Shown in pieces: positions 21,611-33,561 of a DNA stretch of 64,000 nucleotides. Positions within the stretch are counted from its first letter, which is position 1. Every line of letters begins with the position of its first letter. Source of the DNA: Endothia cerciana (Eukaryota > Ascomycota > Sordariomycetes > Diaporthales > Cryphonectriaceae); assembly GCA_026119935.1 (NCBI GenBank), contig JALRMH010000067.1, forward strand, positions 62,001 to 126,000, read 5' to 3'. A program made the translations under genes and the position numbers. The notes beneath the pieces were generated by a model, which did not search any database, had not been told where the DNA came from, and saw nothing but the letters and a program-made list of their open reading frames with translations.

Positions 21611-22423
21611 GCGTGCTTGTGCTCCGGGGCCAGCCTGGGACCGTGATTATAACCACCGCTCCAGAATATCATTCGTGTTCAGAGGCCTTACCAAAGATCC
21701 ACTCGAGCCGTGCCCAGGCGGTTATCCATACTTCACACTGTGATGACCCTCACTCGACAACGTTTTGCGGCCGACCCCGGACCGGAAACCTTCCGACCCC
21801 CATTGAACACGAAGTTGTCGATGTCTAGGTGCCGAGGACGTGGTGGGCCAAAGCCCACTCGGTACTATGCATTACACGGGCTAAAGGTAGGGTGAAAGTG
21901 GCCGAGGCTCTATTATTACAAAAATATTACTCGACCCTGTGCTGTCCCTCGTGCGTTGCACCATCCTGTACATTTCTTTCTTGGTCCTTGTCTTACAAGA
22001 TGCGCACGCCCCCTTCACCTCGGAAGACCTCCTGCCCCCCTCCGCGGGCGCCTGTCCCCACCAAGCCTTCTGGGAAAGAAGAGGAGTAGCAGGGTCGAGG
22101 CGCCCAACCCGACCCTGGCGCCACCCGGGCTTGTTCTGGGGCGCGATCTGTACACCAGTCCGGGATGCAGACGGCCGAAGTAGCCTGTGGGCACCTGGTA
22201 CCACCACTGCTGCAACTGGGGAGACAGCCGGGACGGGCATCGCCGGGGCTACCTTGACTTGGTGACAAGGAATGGGATCGGTCCCGACGGCGCAGCTTGG
22301 GGTCAGCCCGCCCGGGCCCTCAGCCGGCTCCGTCTCGGGGGTGCCACCAGTATCCCCCTCCTGTCTGCGGCGCAGTCTTGGCCCCCGTCCCCCCTTCCTG
22401 GGTGCCTTCAGCTCGGGGTACTT
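21611..22423. other. Convergent region, open in the minus zinc-knuckle frame
   Basis: The gap lies between two converging stop codons. On the minus strand the frame that encodes the zinc knuckle of the next gene stays open after its TAG (22426-22424) down to about 21881. This could be an unread 3' extension, a decayed exon or a chance GC-rich open frame. No independent gene is evident. Confidence 0.45.
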
Positions 22424-24360
22424 CTACCAGCACTGCTCTTCCGCGTGGCCGTCCTTCCCGCAGGAAGGGCACTCGAGCTTGGCCTTGGCCGTGGCCTGCC
22501 TGCGGGCCCCGGCCCTCTTCGCCTGCTTCCTGGTCTGCGGGGCCTTCTTCTGTCCCTTCCCGGGGCCGTCGGGCGGCCTCGTGTCCCCCCCTCCCCCCCG
22601 CCCCGCCGGCGGCGGCGGCCTGGGTCGCGGCCCCCTCCGCGGGTGGTGCTGCCATGTCGGCGCGGTTGGCGGTCAGGACATACCGCAGGTGTCTCGACGC
22701 CTCCAGGACCTGCCCGCTGTCGGCGGGCGGCCCGCCCATGCGCTTGCAGCCGGACGCCCAGTCGCCGCCGTCGCCGTCATCATCAAACTCGACCGTCCTG
22801 ACCGGCATCACCAGGGCGGAGTTGGGCCCGGCGCGGGGCGCGGCGTCCAGGAACCACTGGCAGGCGTAATTGGCCCAGTAGTCTGCGACCTCGTTGCCGA
22901 CGACACCTTTGTGTCCCGGAACCCACTATGCAGGTTTTGCCAGTTAGTAAACAGGCCGCCAAAGGTGTCAAGGGAGCCGAAACAATGTGACACAGGAGTC
23001 GAGGCCTCGTGGGGTGCCTCTAGCCTCAAGGGACACCTTTCAAGGTACCATTCGAGGGCTCCCGTCGAAACCAAAAGACGCGGGGGGGGGGAGGGGGGGG
23101 ACTGGGCATCATGATGAAGAATGGACTACTCACATGAAACTCGACGGTGGCCCCGAGGTGGAGAAGCTTCGAGTATGCCTCCAGGATCCCCATCAGGATA
23201 GCGCCCTTGAAGCCCTCCCCGGGGTACTGTTCCACACGCTTGGAACCGTAGAGCTGGGTGAACGAGGCCAGCGTGCGGGAGTGGTCCCCCGTCGCGCGCA
23301 ACTCACACACGGCGCCCGCCATGGCGGAACACAGCCGGAGGGGCTTCTCGATCCAGGACAGCGCCTCGGCATTGTCGCTAAAGATAACGACGAGGCTCCC
23401 GGCGGGAGAGGAAGAAGGGCTCCGCAGGGAAGTCTCGAGGGCCGTGAGTATGGCGAGGGCCTCGAGCGGGCCGGTCTGGGGGATGCCGGAGACGTGCGCG
23501 CAGTGGACGGTCCAGCGGGACCCCAGGTGCTGGGCCACTGCTATCCCGCCGTGGGGGGACGGTCCCTTGCCCTTGCCGCCTCTCAACGAGGCGTCTGACC
23601 AGAAGGCTTGGACATTGGATGATGGTGACGACGAGCGAGTCATCATGGCACTCGCAAAGTCTGTGGCGAGCGTGTGGTCTTGGCGTATGTAGACGCACTT
23701 TACGGGCACGGCTGGGGTTGTAGCAGGTATGTTGTTGTTGTGGTTGTTGGTGCTTCCATCGTCTGGATGGCTTCCCCGAATCGTCGGTGGGATAGTCTGC
23801 TTTGGCGCCGTAGGGGCCTCGCCACCAGTCCCGTCCTTGAGGCCCTCAAGTTCGACAGCCTTGTCCTCAGGACTTATATCGTTGGCCTTGTCATCTCCGC
23901 CTCTGAGGGTGCTGACTCCGATAATGTCGTCGTTGGGACCTGTGGCGTTGGCCTTATCATCCTCCACAACCACGTCATGCTCATCTTCGCTGGTGCTCTT
24001 GGCGTCTTCAGCGTCATCATCGTCATGGCTCGATAGTGAGGCCCGTGAGGGACTGGTCTTCGGGGGCTCGACATCGGCGTGGGTGCCACTGCTGGTCCTG
24101 CGGCGGTCTCCCCATATACGCATGCCACGGTGCAGTTGTCGCCTCAGCCGGCTCTCGCTAGGCATGTGGGGGCGGCGAGCCGAGGACGAGTGGCGCCGGT
24201 GGATCTTGGCTGCCGCGGTGTGAGAGCTGGTGGTGATGCGTTGGAGGAAGGCTCCGAGCCTACGCGCTCCTCCTCCGTGCCCTGTCCTTGCGTCCGTATC
24301 CATGTTTGGTATCCTAACTCGTCTTGTCCGTTCTTCCAGTTGTTGTGCTCGGTCGTGCAT
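22424..24360 (-). CDS. RNase H-like protein with C-terminal CCHC zinc knuckle
   Basis: Exon 1 is 24360-23134 (409 codons), joined across a 208-bp intron with a TACTAAC branch site to an exon starting at 22925. The first 200 residues are basic then acidic and disordered. An RNase HI-like domain follows with all four metal-binding acids: Asp256 (FWSDASL), Glu300 (PLEALAIL), Asp329 (VVIFSDN) and Asp424, plus His414 in WVPGHKGVVGNEVADYW. Downstream, a CX2CX4HX4C zinc knuckle (CPSCGKDGHAEEQC) lies in a different frame. It can be reached by a possible GTATGT...CAG intron (22683-22530), giving about 524 residues, or by one indel in the G tract near 22586. Read straight through, the frame instead ends at 22320 in low-complexity sequence. 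No reverse transcriptase is nearby, so this looks like a host gene derived from, or resembling, retroelement RNase H. The C-terminal model is uncertain. Confidence 0.7.
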
Positions 24361-25787
24361 ATGACTGAAGCGAGCAGCCCAAGGAGCACCCTTATTCGTG
24401 GTGAAGAACAGAGAAAGAAAAAGAGAAAATAGTGACAGGTGCGTTGGGAGACGACAGCATAAGCGGACATGCCAACGAGATCAACAGTCGAATTGTTGGT
24501 TAGCTCAGGCAGGTGGCTGGCAAGTAAACAAGCAAGCCAGCCATGCGCAGTGTTGTAGCTATTCCCTATGATGTCGCCTTCCGGTGGTGTGAATCAGGAT
24601 TGTGCAGGCTCGAGGACTCTGTTGTCTTATGGGCATGTGTGCACCAAGTTGGAGTTTGACGACACACAGTTCTACATTGACGATGTGTCACCTCATAGGA
24701 CTATACGTCGTCGATGTAGAACTGTGACCTGTATAGTGACATTATGGAACTGGTTCATCGGCGGAGTATGTTTATGATGTGGGACATGACTACAGCCGGC
24801 AACTATGTTGTCGATATGGGACTATAATTACTGTCGAGCAACATGGCTAGTCCACCAAGGATGTGTGAAACTATGTCAACAACACGACCAAGTCGGGTTA
24901 AACAATGTGGTGAAGCATAGTGGATGTGAGCAGTGGGAGACAAGCAAGTTTGGTAGTCCATATTAGATTAATAGGACGTCGAAATGGGATAGGTGGCAAG
25001 CCTGGCCTTACCACCAAAGTGATAGAAGCTTGTCCCACAACTACTCGACCAGGTTGACTGAATAACGTGTATTCTAGTATCGTTTCAAGTATTCAAGCAG
25101 CCCGCGGCTGGGGGCTCAGGTGCAGATAACAGTCCTGCTCTTTCTCTTGTTACCAATATATGGCACGAAGTGACACACCTCGCATTGTCAACACAGCCTT
25201 GCCCACCCCCAAGCCTTGCAGCTGCCGCAGCAAGTGCTCATCGGCGCTGGGATATGTGGGAGGCTCGCATGTGACCCAAGTCCTCCAATACTTCTCCTGT
25301 TGCTGTCTCCAAGCTTGAACAATGCTGGACCCCGTCTTTCAAGTCCGAGGCATAGGATGCACATCTGCGACACTCCTTCAAAAACGGGGAGATGGATCAT
25401 ATGTCCCGCCACCTCAACTCCATGCGTATTCTTTCTAAGAGATGCTATTAGAATTAAGACACGCTACACGCTCATATGCAGGCCTTGCTGGGCATGTGCA
25501 GCTTTCCACCCTCCCGAAGCCATCTCATCCCACCCATGCTCGACAGACGGAAAATCCTCATTTTATTCGAGTTAGATGTAAAGCTCGTAGAGCCCCTGCC
25601 CTCTGGCCAAAGAGAAGAGAAGATTCAAGCCAAAAAAAAAAAAAAAAAAGGCAGTTTCATCACCCCCCGTGCGCCGCAACCCTTGCCCCAGTTCTTCGTA
25701 GAATACCCGATACTCTGAGCGGTAAGGCCAGGCTTCAGAGCCGGTGTGTGACTCGTGTGAAGAAGCTCGGGGGCCGTCTCAGTCTGT
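24361..25787. other. AT-richer intergenic region with relic sequence
   Basis: From about 24440 to 25170 the DNA is noticeably lower in GC than the rest of the window. It holds the imperfect palindrome listed separately and short stretches that resemble decayed coding or mobile-element DNA. A run of 18 A lies near 25632. No intact gene is seen. Confidence 0.5.
24665..24726. repeat. 62-bp imperfect palindrome
   Basis: The left arm starts CACAGTTCTACATTGACGA and the right arm is the reverse complement with C in place of T at several sites. Both arms read FYIDD in one direction. The arm differences are C/T transitions, consistent with RIP of one copy of a small inverted duplication. Confidence 0.7.
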
Positions 25788-28690
25788 CTATAGCCGCAGC
25801 TCTTTCAAAATCTGGTCTGCCATATTCTTAAACTGCCACGTGTTCCCAGCCATACGTTTGAACTGGATCCCATGCAGGCTGATGACCGGCACCTTGACAA
25901 TGAAGATTTCAAACTCCAGCACCATGTTGCCCCCCAGGTCACTCTGCACCTGCGTGCTCGTCTCGCCCACAGGTCGCCGGGACGGGGGCCCATGGTCCCG
26001 GGACGTATCTATCTCGGAAAGATCCGAATTGCTATTGCTCCGGTCTTCGCGAGCCTTGCCTGGCGTCCGGGGGGTCCTAGGCTGTGGTCCTTCCAGATCC
26101 CGCAACTCGTCACCTCGTTCGCCCCTGAGACCGAAACTAAAGCGCCTCTTGTGGCCGGGAAGTAGCGTGGGACTGTTGGGCGGATCGGCCACCTTGTTGA
26201 GGTCGATACTGGGGGTATGAACGCAGCGGAATCCACCCCGGATCTCGCTGTAGTCCACGCCGAGCTGCTTCAGCACGCGCTTGACTTCAGCCCTAATCTC
26301 CGGCACAGGCCTCGTAGATGTAGTGCTGACGCTGAAGAGACCCTTTAGGAATACGGGCTTCGCGAGGCCAGGGTCGTCTAGCCTCTCATTGGAGAGGCCG
26401 CTTTGGTCGGCCAGCTCCTGATCTGTTTCTTCGGGCACGTTGGCCTCCCGCTGTTCCTCGCGCCTTGCACGCCGAGCCTGGATGCTCTCACGCCTAGCAT
26501 GGCCAAGCGACTTTGCTCGCATAGAGACGGATCGTGAAGACAGGGCTGACTTGCCCTCAGCCTGCGCTCTCGGCCTCTCGGTGGATTGGTCTGACCCGCT
26601 CGTCGGCGGCGGCTCCTTCACCTCTGATGCTGACCCCGTCGCTCTCCTCCTGCGAAATTCTGCGGAATTGACACTGGTTGACCGGCCCAGGGCTTTCTTC
26701 TGACCTTGCACGTCGCCACCGGCCGAGAGAGGAGGGCTGAGCAGCTCGCTATGATGTGGCTGGCTGCTCCCTGAGCGGAGACGTGGGTTTGAGCCATCGT
26801 CTCTGTCGCGCCTCGAGCGCCTGATGCTAAAGGACTTTCGAGGTGGTATACCGGGCACGGGCGGCTGCTCCGATGGCGAGTGGACCTGGACCTGAGGCGG
26901 ATGCGATCGGTCCTTCTCTGAACGTTCCGGTTCCTTGCGGCGCCGTGTGGAAAACCTCCGCAGAATCCCGGCCGCGGCGCTCTCCTTCTTGTCGGGCTTC
27001 TCTGCCAGTAGGTCAGGGCCCAAGGCGGCCTTGGGCGACAGAAGCGTCTTGTCGGGGGCGTCATCCTCTCCGTGGGTCCGCGCCCTCGGCCTTGTCCTGC
27101 CACCAGTCGCCTTTTCGCCTGGCATCTCGTATGCAGAAGCATTGGTGTGAGCTTCCGCTGGAGGAGCAATCTCTGGGAAGGGGTCCTTCTCCTTCTGGGC
27201 TGGGGGCTGTGTCGTCGAAGACATGGTGGGAACAATGTCCACGCGCTCCCTGTCCTGCTTCTCCTTGACGAGGTAATAGATCGACAGAAGCGGGCTGAAG
27301 GCGTTCAGCGGATCGTTGCCCAGCTGCAGAGCCTCGCTGCTGGGGGCGGTCAACGTGTCTCTGCTGCTGATGGAATTGCGCCTCTTGTAAAAATCAAATA
27401 CACCCCTCTTCTTGTCCGCATCCCGCGACGGCTGGGGCAAATCTTTCTCCAGCTGGTAAGCGCGGACGCCCCGCTGGTACTCTTCTGACTCGACCAGGCG
27501 AGTCAGCTGCGCCCTGATGACCTCGGGCGACCCAAAGTTGAAGCCGGTCATGGCGTTGATTACCTCCGGGTCCAGCGGGAGGGTGATCGGTTCCCGACGA
27601 GGGAGATAGTTATCAGGAGGACCGTTATATCCCTTGTTCATCCACGGATGGGACATGACCTCGGCCATGGTGGCTCGCTGCTTGGGATCGGTGACGAGCA
27701 TGCGGGAGAGAAGATTCTTGCACTCTGTGCGAAGATGATTAGCTGGCGTTTCGTATCATATGAATTCGGGAGGGCCTTACCGCTCGACAACCAGTTCGGA
27801 TAATCCACCGAGCCCCTCTTGATCTTTGCGTGCAGCGCAGGCATGCTCTGATCGTCAAATGGCACCTTTCCACAGACGAGAACGTACAGAACAATCCCAA
27901 AGCTCCACACATCGACCTCGGGACCGGTATATGCTCTCGCCTGCAGCAGCTCGGGGGCAGCGAAGTAGAGACTCCCACAGAAGGTCTTGAGGTGATTGTG
28001 CGGGGAGAAGAGATTGCTCAAGCCGAAGTCGATGATCTTGATGTCGCCGGTCTTGCTGATGAGGATGTTCTCGATCTTCAGGTCCCGGTGGACGATACTG
28101 TTCCTGTGGCAGTAATCGAGAGCACTGGCAATCTGACGGCTGAACTTCCTGGCTTGTTTCTCCTTGAGTTTGCCGTGGGAGATGATGTAGTCGAGCATCT
28201 GTCCGCCGTTGACATATTCGAACAGCATGTACCAGTGATAGTTTGTCCTCACGACGTCGCGCAGTCCACATATGTACGGGTGGTTGAGCAGGGTGACGAT
28301 GGCAGCCTCCCTGGCGGTCCTGATCTCTTTAGAATGGTCGTTCCGCTCCTTGTCCGCACGGCCATGGTGGGCATCGTCCGCAGAGCCTCTCGGGATGATC
28401 TTGCACGCGACCTGTGAACAGATAAAGCAACGTTAGCCTGGCCCGGGCACGCATAGTGCATGCAGGATGATGCCGGGACTTGCCTGTTCGCTACTGTCCT
28501 CCTTCTTGGCCAGCTTGACCTTCCCCATGCTACCGGCGCCGATGGTCTTCCCCAGAATCCATTTCCCAGACTGTGTAGGTATGGTGGTGCGTGACCTGGC
28601 CTTGGTCGCGGATCCGGAAGCTCGTGGGTCCGCAGTCGCCGGGGGCTGGACGGGGGCAGGCCCGGCATTCTGAGCAACGGCGCTGGCCAT
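25788..28690 (-). CDS. KIN1: Serine/threonine protein kinase Kin1 (PAR-1/MARK family)
   Basis: Exons 28690-28484, 28411-27781 and 27724-25788 give about 924 residues. The kinase domain (residues about 44-300) has IGAGSMGKV at 50-58, the ATP-anchoring lysine in VACKII (Lys73), HRDLKIEN with Asp179, IDFGLSN with Asp197 and an LKB1-type activation loop LKTFCGSLYFAAPE with Thr212. A long disordered Ser/Arg region follows. The C-terminal 45 residues (FEIFIVKVPVISLHGIQFKR and on) form a KA1 domain that binds acidic phospholipids. Kin1/Kin2 act in polarity, septation and exocytosis. Intron 1 has a GC donor (CAG/GCAAGT). The splice of exon 1 to exon 2 restores continuous kinase sequence between the glycine loop and Lys73. 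Confidence 0.93.
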
Positions 28691-30588
28691 GTTGACAGCG
28701 GGAGCGGGAGCGAGGGGCGGAGGAGGGTGAGAGGAGCGGTGGGTGCGATGGCGATGGGGGACGAGACGATGACGAGTCCCTAGGGGAGGAGGGGTCGGGA
28801 TCTCGATGCCTGTCTCGGCTGGTGCTTCGTCGGCGGTGGTGATGTGCTATGCTCGTGCGCTCATGCTCGTACTGTGGGCTGGGTAAGACCTGCCGGTGAC
28901 ACGTAACGGTGCTTGCTCGTAGCAGAAGGGCTGGCGATGTGAAGCAGGTTGGGCTCGATCAGGCGCAGACGCGGGCGTGGCCGAGGGGAGAGAGGATAGC
29001 AGCGGCGTATGTCCTGGCAACAGGTGGCGGGCTAAGGGCGGACAGGAGTCCAAGCCTGGGGCAGCAGAAATTGTTTCAAGGCGTAAAGGAGATAGATGAG
29101 GCCTGTCTGCCGAGGTTGCTGTGTCTTGTCATCTGGCATGCCACAACGTATGTAGCACGGTAAGGAGGGAAAAAAAAAGGGATCCCGCCAGACCTTGGCC
29201 CCGGCGACGATGAGAGAGCAGTCCCCAAAGGTTCAGTTGGGCCAGGGTTGCAGTTAGAGACTCAAGGTTGGCTGGCGACCGGGACCGCCAAAATGATCCT
29301 GCAGCAGAGGTGGCCTGGGCAGAGCGATGGGCAGTCCACAGACACCTACCTGTGTTGTGGTGGTGGTTTGGGCGATGGGCCAGCAGCAAGGTGGTAGGCG
29401 TGGCAGGCGTGGTAGGCAGGGGGTTTGGATGCAGATGGGGTGGAAACCTGCTGGAAGGCGATTCAGACAGGGGAGCCCTTGGAATCGCGTAATGTGCAGC
29501 AGAGATGCTCGAAACGTCATTCTCCACAGCGGCGGCGGAGGATACTATAGTAAGCAGGCAGGCAAGGCTTGAATATCTCTGGTTGAGAACCACAGTCACG
29601 TAAGGTACGGTAAGTACTACTGAACAACCTCGAGCTAGAAAAGGCGGCCAGGGGAGACAGACAAAGGCCTTTGAGGCCTGGGAGGACCGGTGCTCCTGGG
29701 GAGGCGAAGAGAACACCTTTACTAAAGTTGGGCTAGCGATCTCGAAGGTGAAAAAGTAGCGGCTGGTCATATTGCTGGTAATTTTGAGTACCCCCTCCCC
29801 TCCCGTCCCTAGTCTCTTTGCAGCGGATAGAGTGTCTCGCTGGATGGAACTCTCTCTTCACGGGAGTTCTTTGCACCATAGTATACACTTTCATGGTATG
29901 AGAATATAAAGTGAGGGTGTATTGGGACCTCCTTGGACTGATTATGCCTCAATATTAGATCACCGCCCCCATTCGAATTTGGATCTGTCAAGGTACCTAG
30001 ATAGGTAGCATGAACCTCATCTCAGAAATTCTCCTTAGGTATGTTGTTTCCAGGCCTCCCCCCACAATAGTGACTCGTGCAGGTAATCCTAGGCCTCCAG
30101 AGTTTTGCCTTAAATTCACGGGCTGTCTTAAGGTATATACAGGACTTGCTACTAGAAATTGCTTATACCATTAAACTGCCGTAGAGATGCTTCGAAGGGG
30201 TTCAGACGAATAGTTGTGCCATCTCAATGGGAACTCCGCTCAGGGATACTAATCGACTTGTGAGCCGAGTAGTAGCGATATTTACCATGTATCATGTTCA
30301 TCCAGGTTGGGATGAACAAGATCAGCCTTACCAAGGCTTCCTTGTAAAGAAGTGGGGTGCCTGAGTATCTGAGTCGAGACCTCGGGGCTGCCCGTGCGTG
30401 CTCTCTGGGGTCTGCACGGCGCTAAATCGGTCCCTCCAAACCCCTACCCACCCGGGTACCTATCAGCTTCAAGGCATTGACAACGACAGCATGCAGACAG
30501 CCACATAGGAGACACACCCTCGACCACCACATCATCTGCTCTCCAACTGCTCTGAGGGGGACAAGTCGCCTCCGGCCTGGCTGTCCAC
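28691..30588. other. Divergent intergenic region, no gene seen
   Basis: This 1.9-kb gap lies between KIN1 and the G-patch gene, which are transcribed away from each other. The part from 29800 to 30420 is AT-richer. A 213-codon minus-strand open frame at 29129-29770 lacks family signal. The region should contain the 5' UTRs and promoters of both genes. Confidence 0.5.
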
Positions 30589-32780
30589 ATGTCCTCAAAG
30601 CGAACCCGCGCCACATACGAGGCAGATGTGCAGGCACGACAGTCCTCCTTCGTCGTCTATGGCACCCCCCTCCCGGCTTACGATCCCGATGCCCGCGATG
30701 ATGGCTCCTATGTTCCCATCTGGAAACAGGAGGTGACAGACGACAGAGGCAGAAAGCGCCTGCACGGTGCCTTTACTGGGGGGTGGAGCGCTGGGTATGT
30801 CCTGTTGTTTCCAGCGTCGTGTCCTTCAATTCCCACCCTCACACGCTGACCTTGCCTAGCTACTTCAATACTGTGGGATCCAAGCAAGGATGGACACCTT
30901 CCACTTTTGTCTCGTCCCGGTCCAACCGACGCAAGGGCGACAAGTCGGCCCAACAGCAGCGACCGGAGGACTTCATGGACGACGAGGATCTCGCCGAGGC
31001 CGAGGAGTCCAGGAAGTTACAGACTTCCAATGCCTTTGCCGGCCTTGGCGCAACCGAGAAAGACGCCGGAAGGGTAGGCGCCCTGGCCGGCCTGTTCCAC
31101 GTGCGAGGTGAGACTATGGGCACGAGATTGCTCCAGAAGATGGGTTGGCGAGAAGGCCAAGGAATCGGCCCTAAAGTGCGCAGGGGGGCAGACCTGGACA
31201 TGAAGACCCATCCTGACCCGAACGATACATACCTCTTTGCGCCCGAGAACGCCCCTATGGTGAGCTTTGTCAGAAAGACTGACCGGAGGGGCCTTGGCTA
31301 CAACGGAGAGGAGAGGCTAGCACCACTGGCATCTTCGAGGTCGCGACAGCCTTCAGAGTCGGACGGCGAGGATGATGATGACGGCAGCCTGAATCTAGGC
31401 AGGCCGAAATTTCTGGGCTCTGGGGCCTCCAAGAAGAAGAGCGCTGGTGGAGTCCGTGGGGCCATTGGGATTGGAGTTCTGAATGATACCGGCTCCGATG
31501 ACGAAGACCCTTACGAGATCGGGCCTCGGATATCCTACAACAAAGTGATAGGCGGCAGCAAGGGCAAGAAGAAGAAGAGCGACGTCGCCTCCTCCACAGC
31601 GGCCAATCCAACTTTGAAATCCAAGCCGGTGTTCGTGCCCAAGAGGACCTCCGTGGGCCAGTCGGGCATTGGCCTACGCAAATGCCATGACGGGCGACCG
31701 CCGTTGAGAGGATTTGTACTGGGCCAAGCCCCAGATCCTCTCATATCCATGATCAATGCCGACGGCAAGTACCCACCGCCAGAGATACCTGAAGCGTGGA
31801 AGTCCAGCAAGAAAGCGGAAACCACCAGAGAGCCCTCGCAATACACGTCTACGGCAGATGCGGCCAAGGCTTCGCAGCTGAACCCAACAGCCCGTGCAGC
31901 TCTACTAGGGGAGAAGCAGCTGCCGGGAAAATCCGTGTTCGACTTCCTGTCGTCCGCGGCCAGAGACCGGCTGGCGGCCGCGACTGGGAAAGGGGACTTA
32001 CCGCAGGCCAAAGGTGAGATCCCTGAAGGCTATGTTCTCTCAGAAGAGGCGAAGAAGCGCAGCCTCTTGGAACGGATTCCGAAGCTTGACAAGCCGAGCG
32101 CGCTGGCAGCCATGACCAGAGGGGCCACAGGTGGCGGTCCGTATGGAGACAGTGAGGATAAACGAGCCAGATACAGGAGCTATCTGGAGCTGCAGGCCGG
32201 GCTCCGGAGCGAACCACCGGAAAAGCCGCCCAAAATGACCGGCGAGGAATGGATACAGGAGTTGAATGAGTTCTATAATGTTGCCAGGATATTCAGGCCC
32301 ATGACAGGGACTATGGCGTCTCGATTCACGACGTCCAAGCCCACCTCCACTTCGGATATGGCGACGGGCTCCGATGGCAAGGCTGGGGGTGCCGGGCTGT
32401 TGTCCAAGCCTGCGGCCAGGCCTGAGGATCCCGCAGAGGCGGCTGCCCGGATGAATATGTTTGGGCCCATGACGAGGTCCGTTGGCGAGTTCTTCCCAAC
32501 GCGCCTCCTCTGCAAACGATTCAATGTCAAAGCGCCGGCAAATGTGCAGCGAGATGGAGACGGCAAGGCCAAGGGCGCGCACATACCGGGAACTGCAGCG
32601 ATAGAACCGCAGGCCAGCAGCCATGGCGATGCATCAAGGGAGGACCAACCTCCGCTTAAGGGCCAGAGACAGGGGGGGGTTGTTGTGGATAGCGGGCGGA
32701 ACGAGGCTTTAGAGGGCAAACGAGCAGGAGAGCAGGTGTTCAAAGCCATCTTTGGCGACAGTAGCGATGAGGAGAGCTAG
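30589..32780 (+). CDS. G-patch domain protein, GPATCH1 type
   Basis: Exons 30589-30794 and 30860-32780 flank a 65-bp intron with a GCTGAC branch site, giving about 708 residues. Residues about 60-95 show GAFTGGWSAGYFNTVGSK and GWTPSTFVSSR, the signature of the GPATCH1 (DUF1604) N-terminal domain; the splice lies inside it and restores it exactly. A G-patch follows at about residues 150-175 (TRLLQKMGWREGQGIGPKVR). The rest is charged and disordered, with a helical segment RKPPKMTGEEWIQELNEFYN-like (EKPPKMTGEEW). G-patch proteins of this group act in the nucleus with DEAH helicases during pre-mRNA splicing; that role is from the family. No signal for a different function is seen. Confidence 0.88.
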
Positions 32781-33561
32781 CATATCCGCACCACTGAAGT
32801 CTGATTTAGGTACTCAGTCACCGTGGGTATGGTGCCGAGAGGAACATGCTCTAGCTCCAAGTCGGCTATGTCTAATATCAGGTGAAGCGACAGCCCCTGA
32901 AGCCATCACGCCTCACAAGAGGCCAAGACAGCGCTGGTGCCCCGACAAGACAATTACAGGCTGCGCAAACACCACAACACCGTACCGTGGTTGTCAAGGC
33001 ACCTCAACCCTGTGTTCTACTCCACGAAGAGGGACAGACGTACCTTGACGTTTTGTGATGAGGATCCAGGTTCGCGCTAACAAGACCCGAAGGAGACGAG
33101 GAACCAGGCCCACAACGGGTGCAGAACACCGATGCCGGGAAGCACCCTCCTATAGGCACCTGCGCTAGCTCGAGGCCCAGCCAGGTTTGTGGTACCTGGC
33201 ACGCCTGCGGCCTGGGCACATCACAGCGCGGCTAGCCCACGTTGGATCCTCAACGACGCCCAGGACCAGTCCTAGGCTGAGCGTCCTACCATCCCAATAT
33301 CCAACCATCCACACCTTCATCTCTCACCTCATTTCGATTCGCCCGCCCGCAATTTGACGGCAATTCTACCACGCCCCGGAAACCCACTCGCCTCGTCCCG
33401 CCTCGTCCTGGCGTCCTGGTCGTCTTCGATGCGTGCGCACACTCCATTGCGAATTGGCACTGTTTCTCGCTTCGACCTGCCGCTCTCCTCTTCAGCGTTC
33501 CATTTGTGACCGAGGCACCCACCACACTGCAGCACAGCGTTGGTCTTCTCGTTGTCGTCCA
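32781..33561. other. Tandem intergenic region, no gene seen
   Basis: This 780-bp gap separates two plus-strand genes. It should hold the 3' UTR of the G-patch gene and the promoter and leader of the next gene. Nothing else is recognised. Confidence 0.5.

Noticed and set aside
22272..23114. 280-codon plus-strand open frame
   Set aside because: It is antisense to the RNase H and zinc-knuckle coding sequence, which has clear catalytic motifs.
29129..29770. 213-codon minus-strand open frame upstream of KIN1
   Set aside because: Composition is Ser/Pro/His-rich without a recognisable motif, and it lies in a promoter region; it could be a leader ORF but I cannot support it as a gene.
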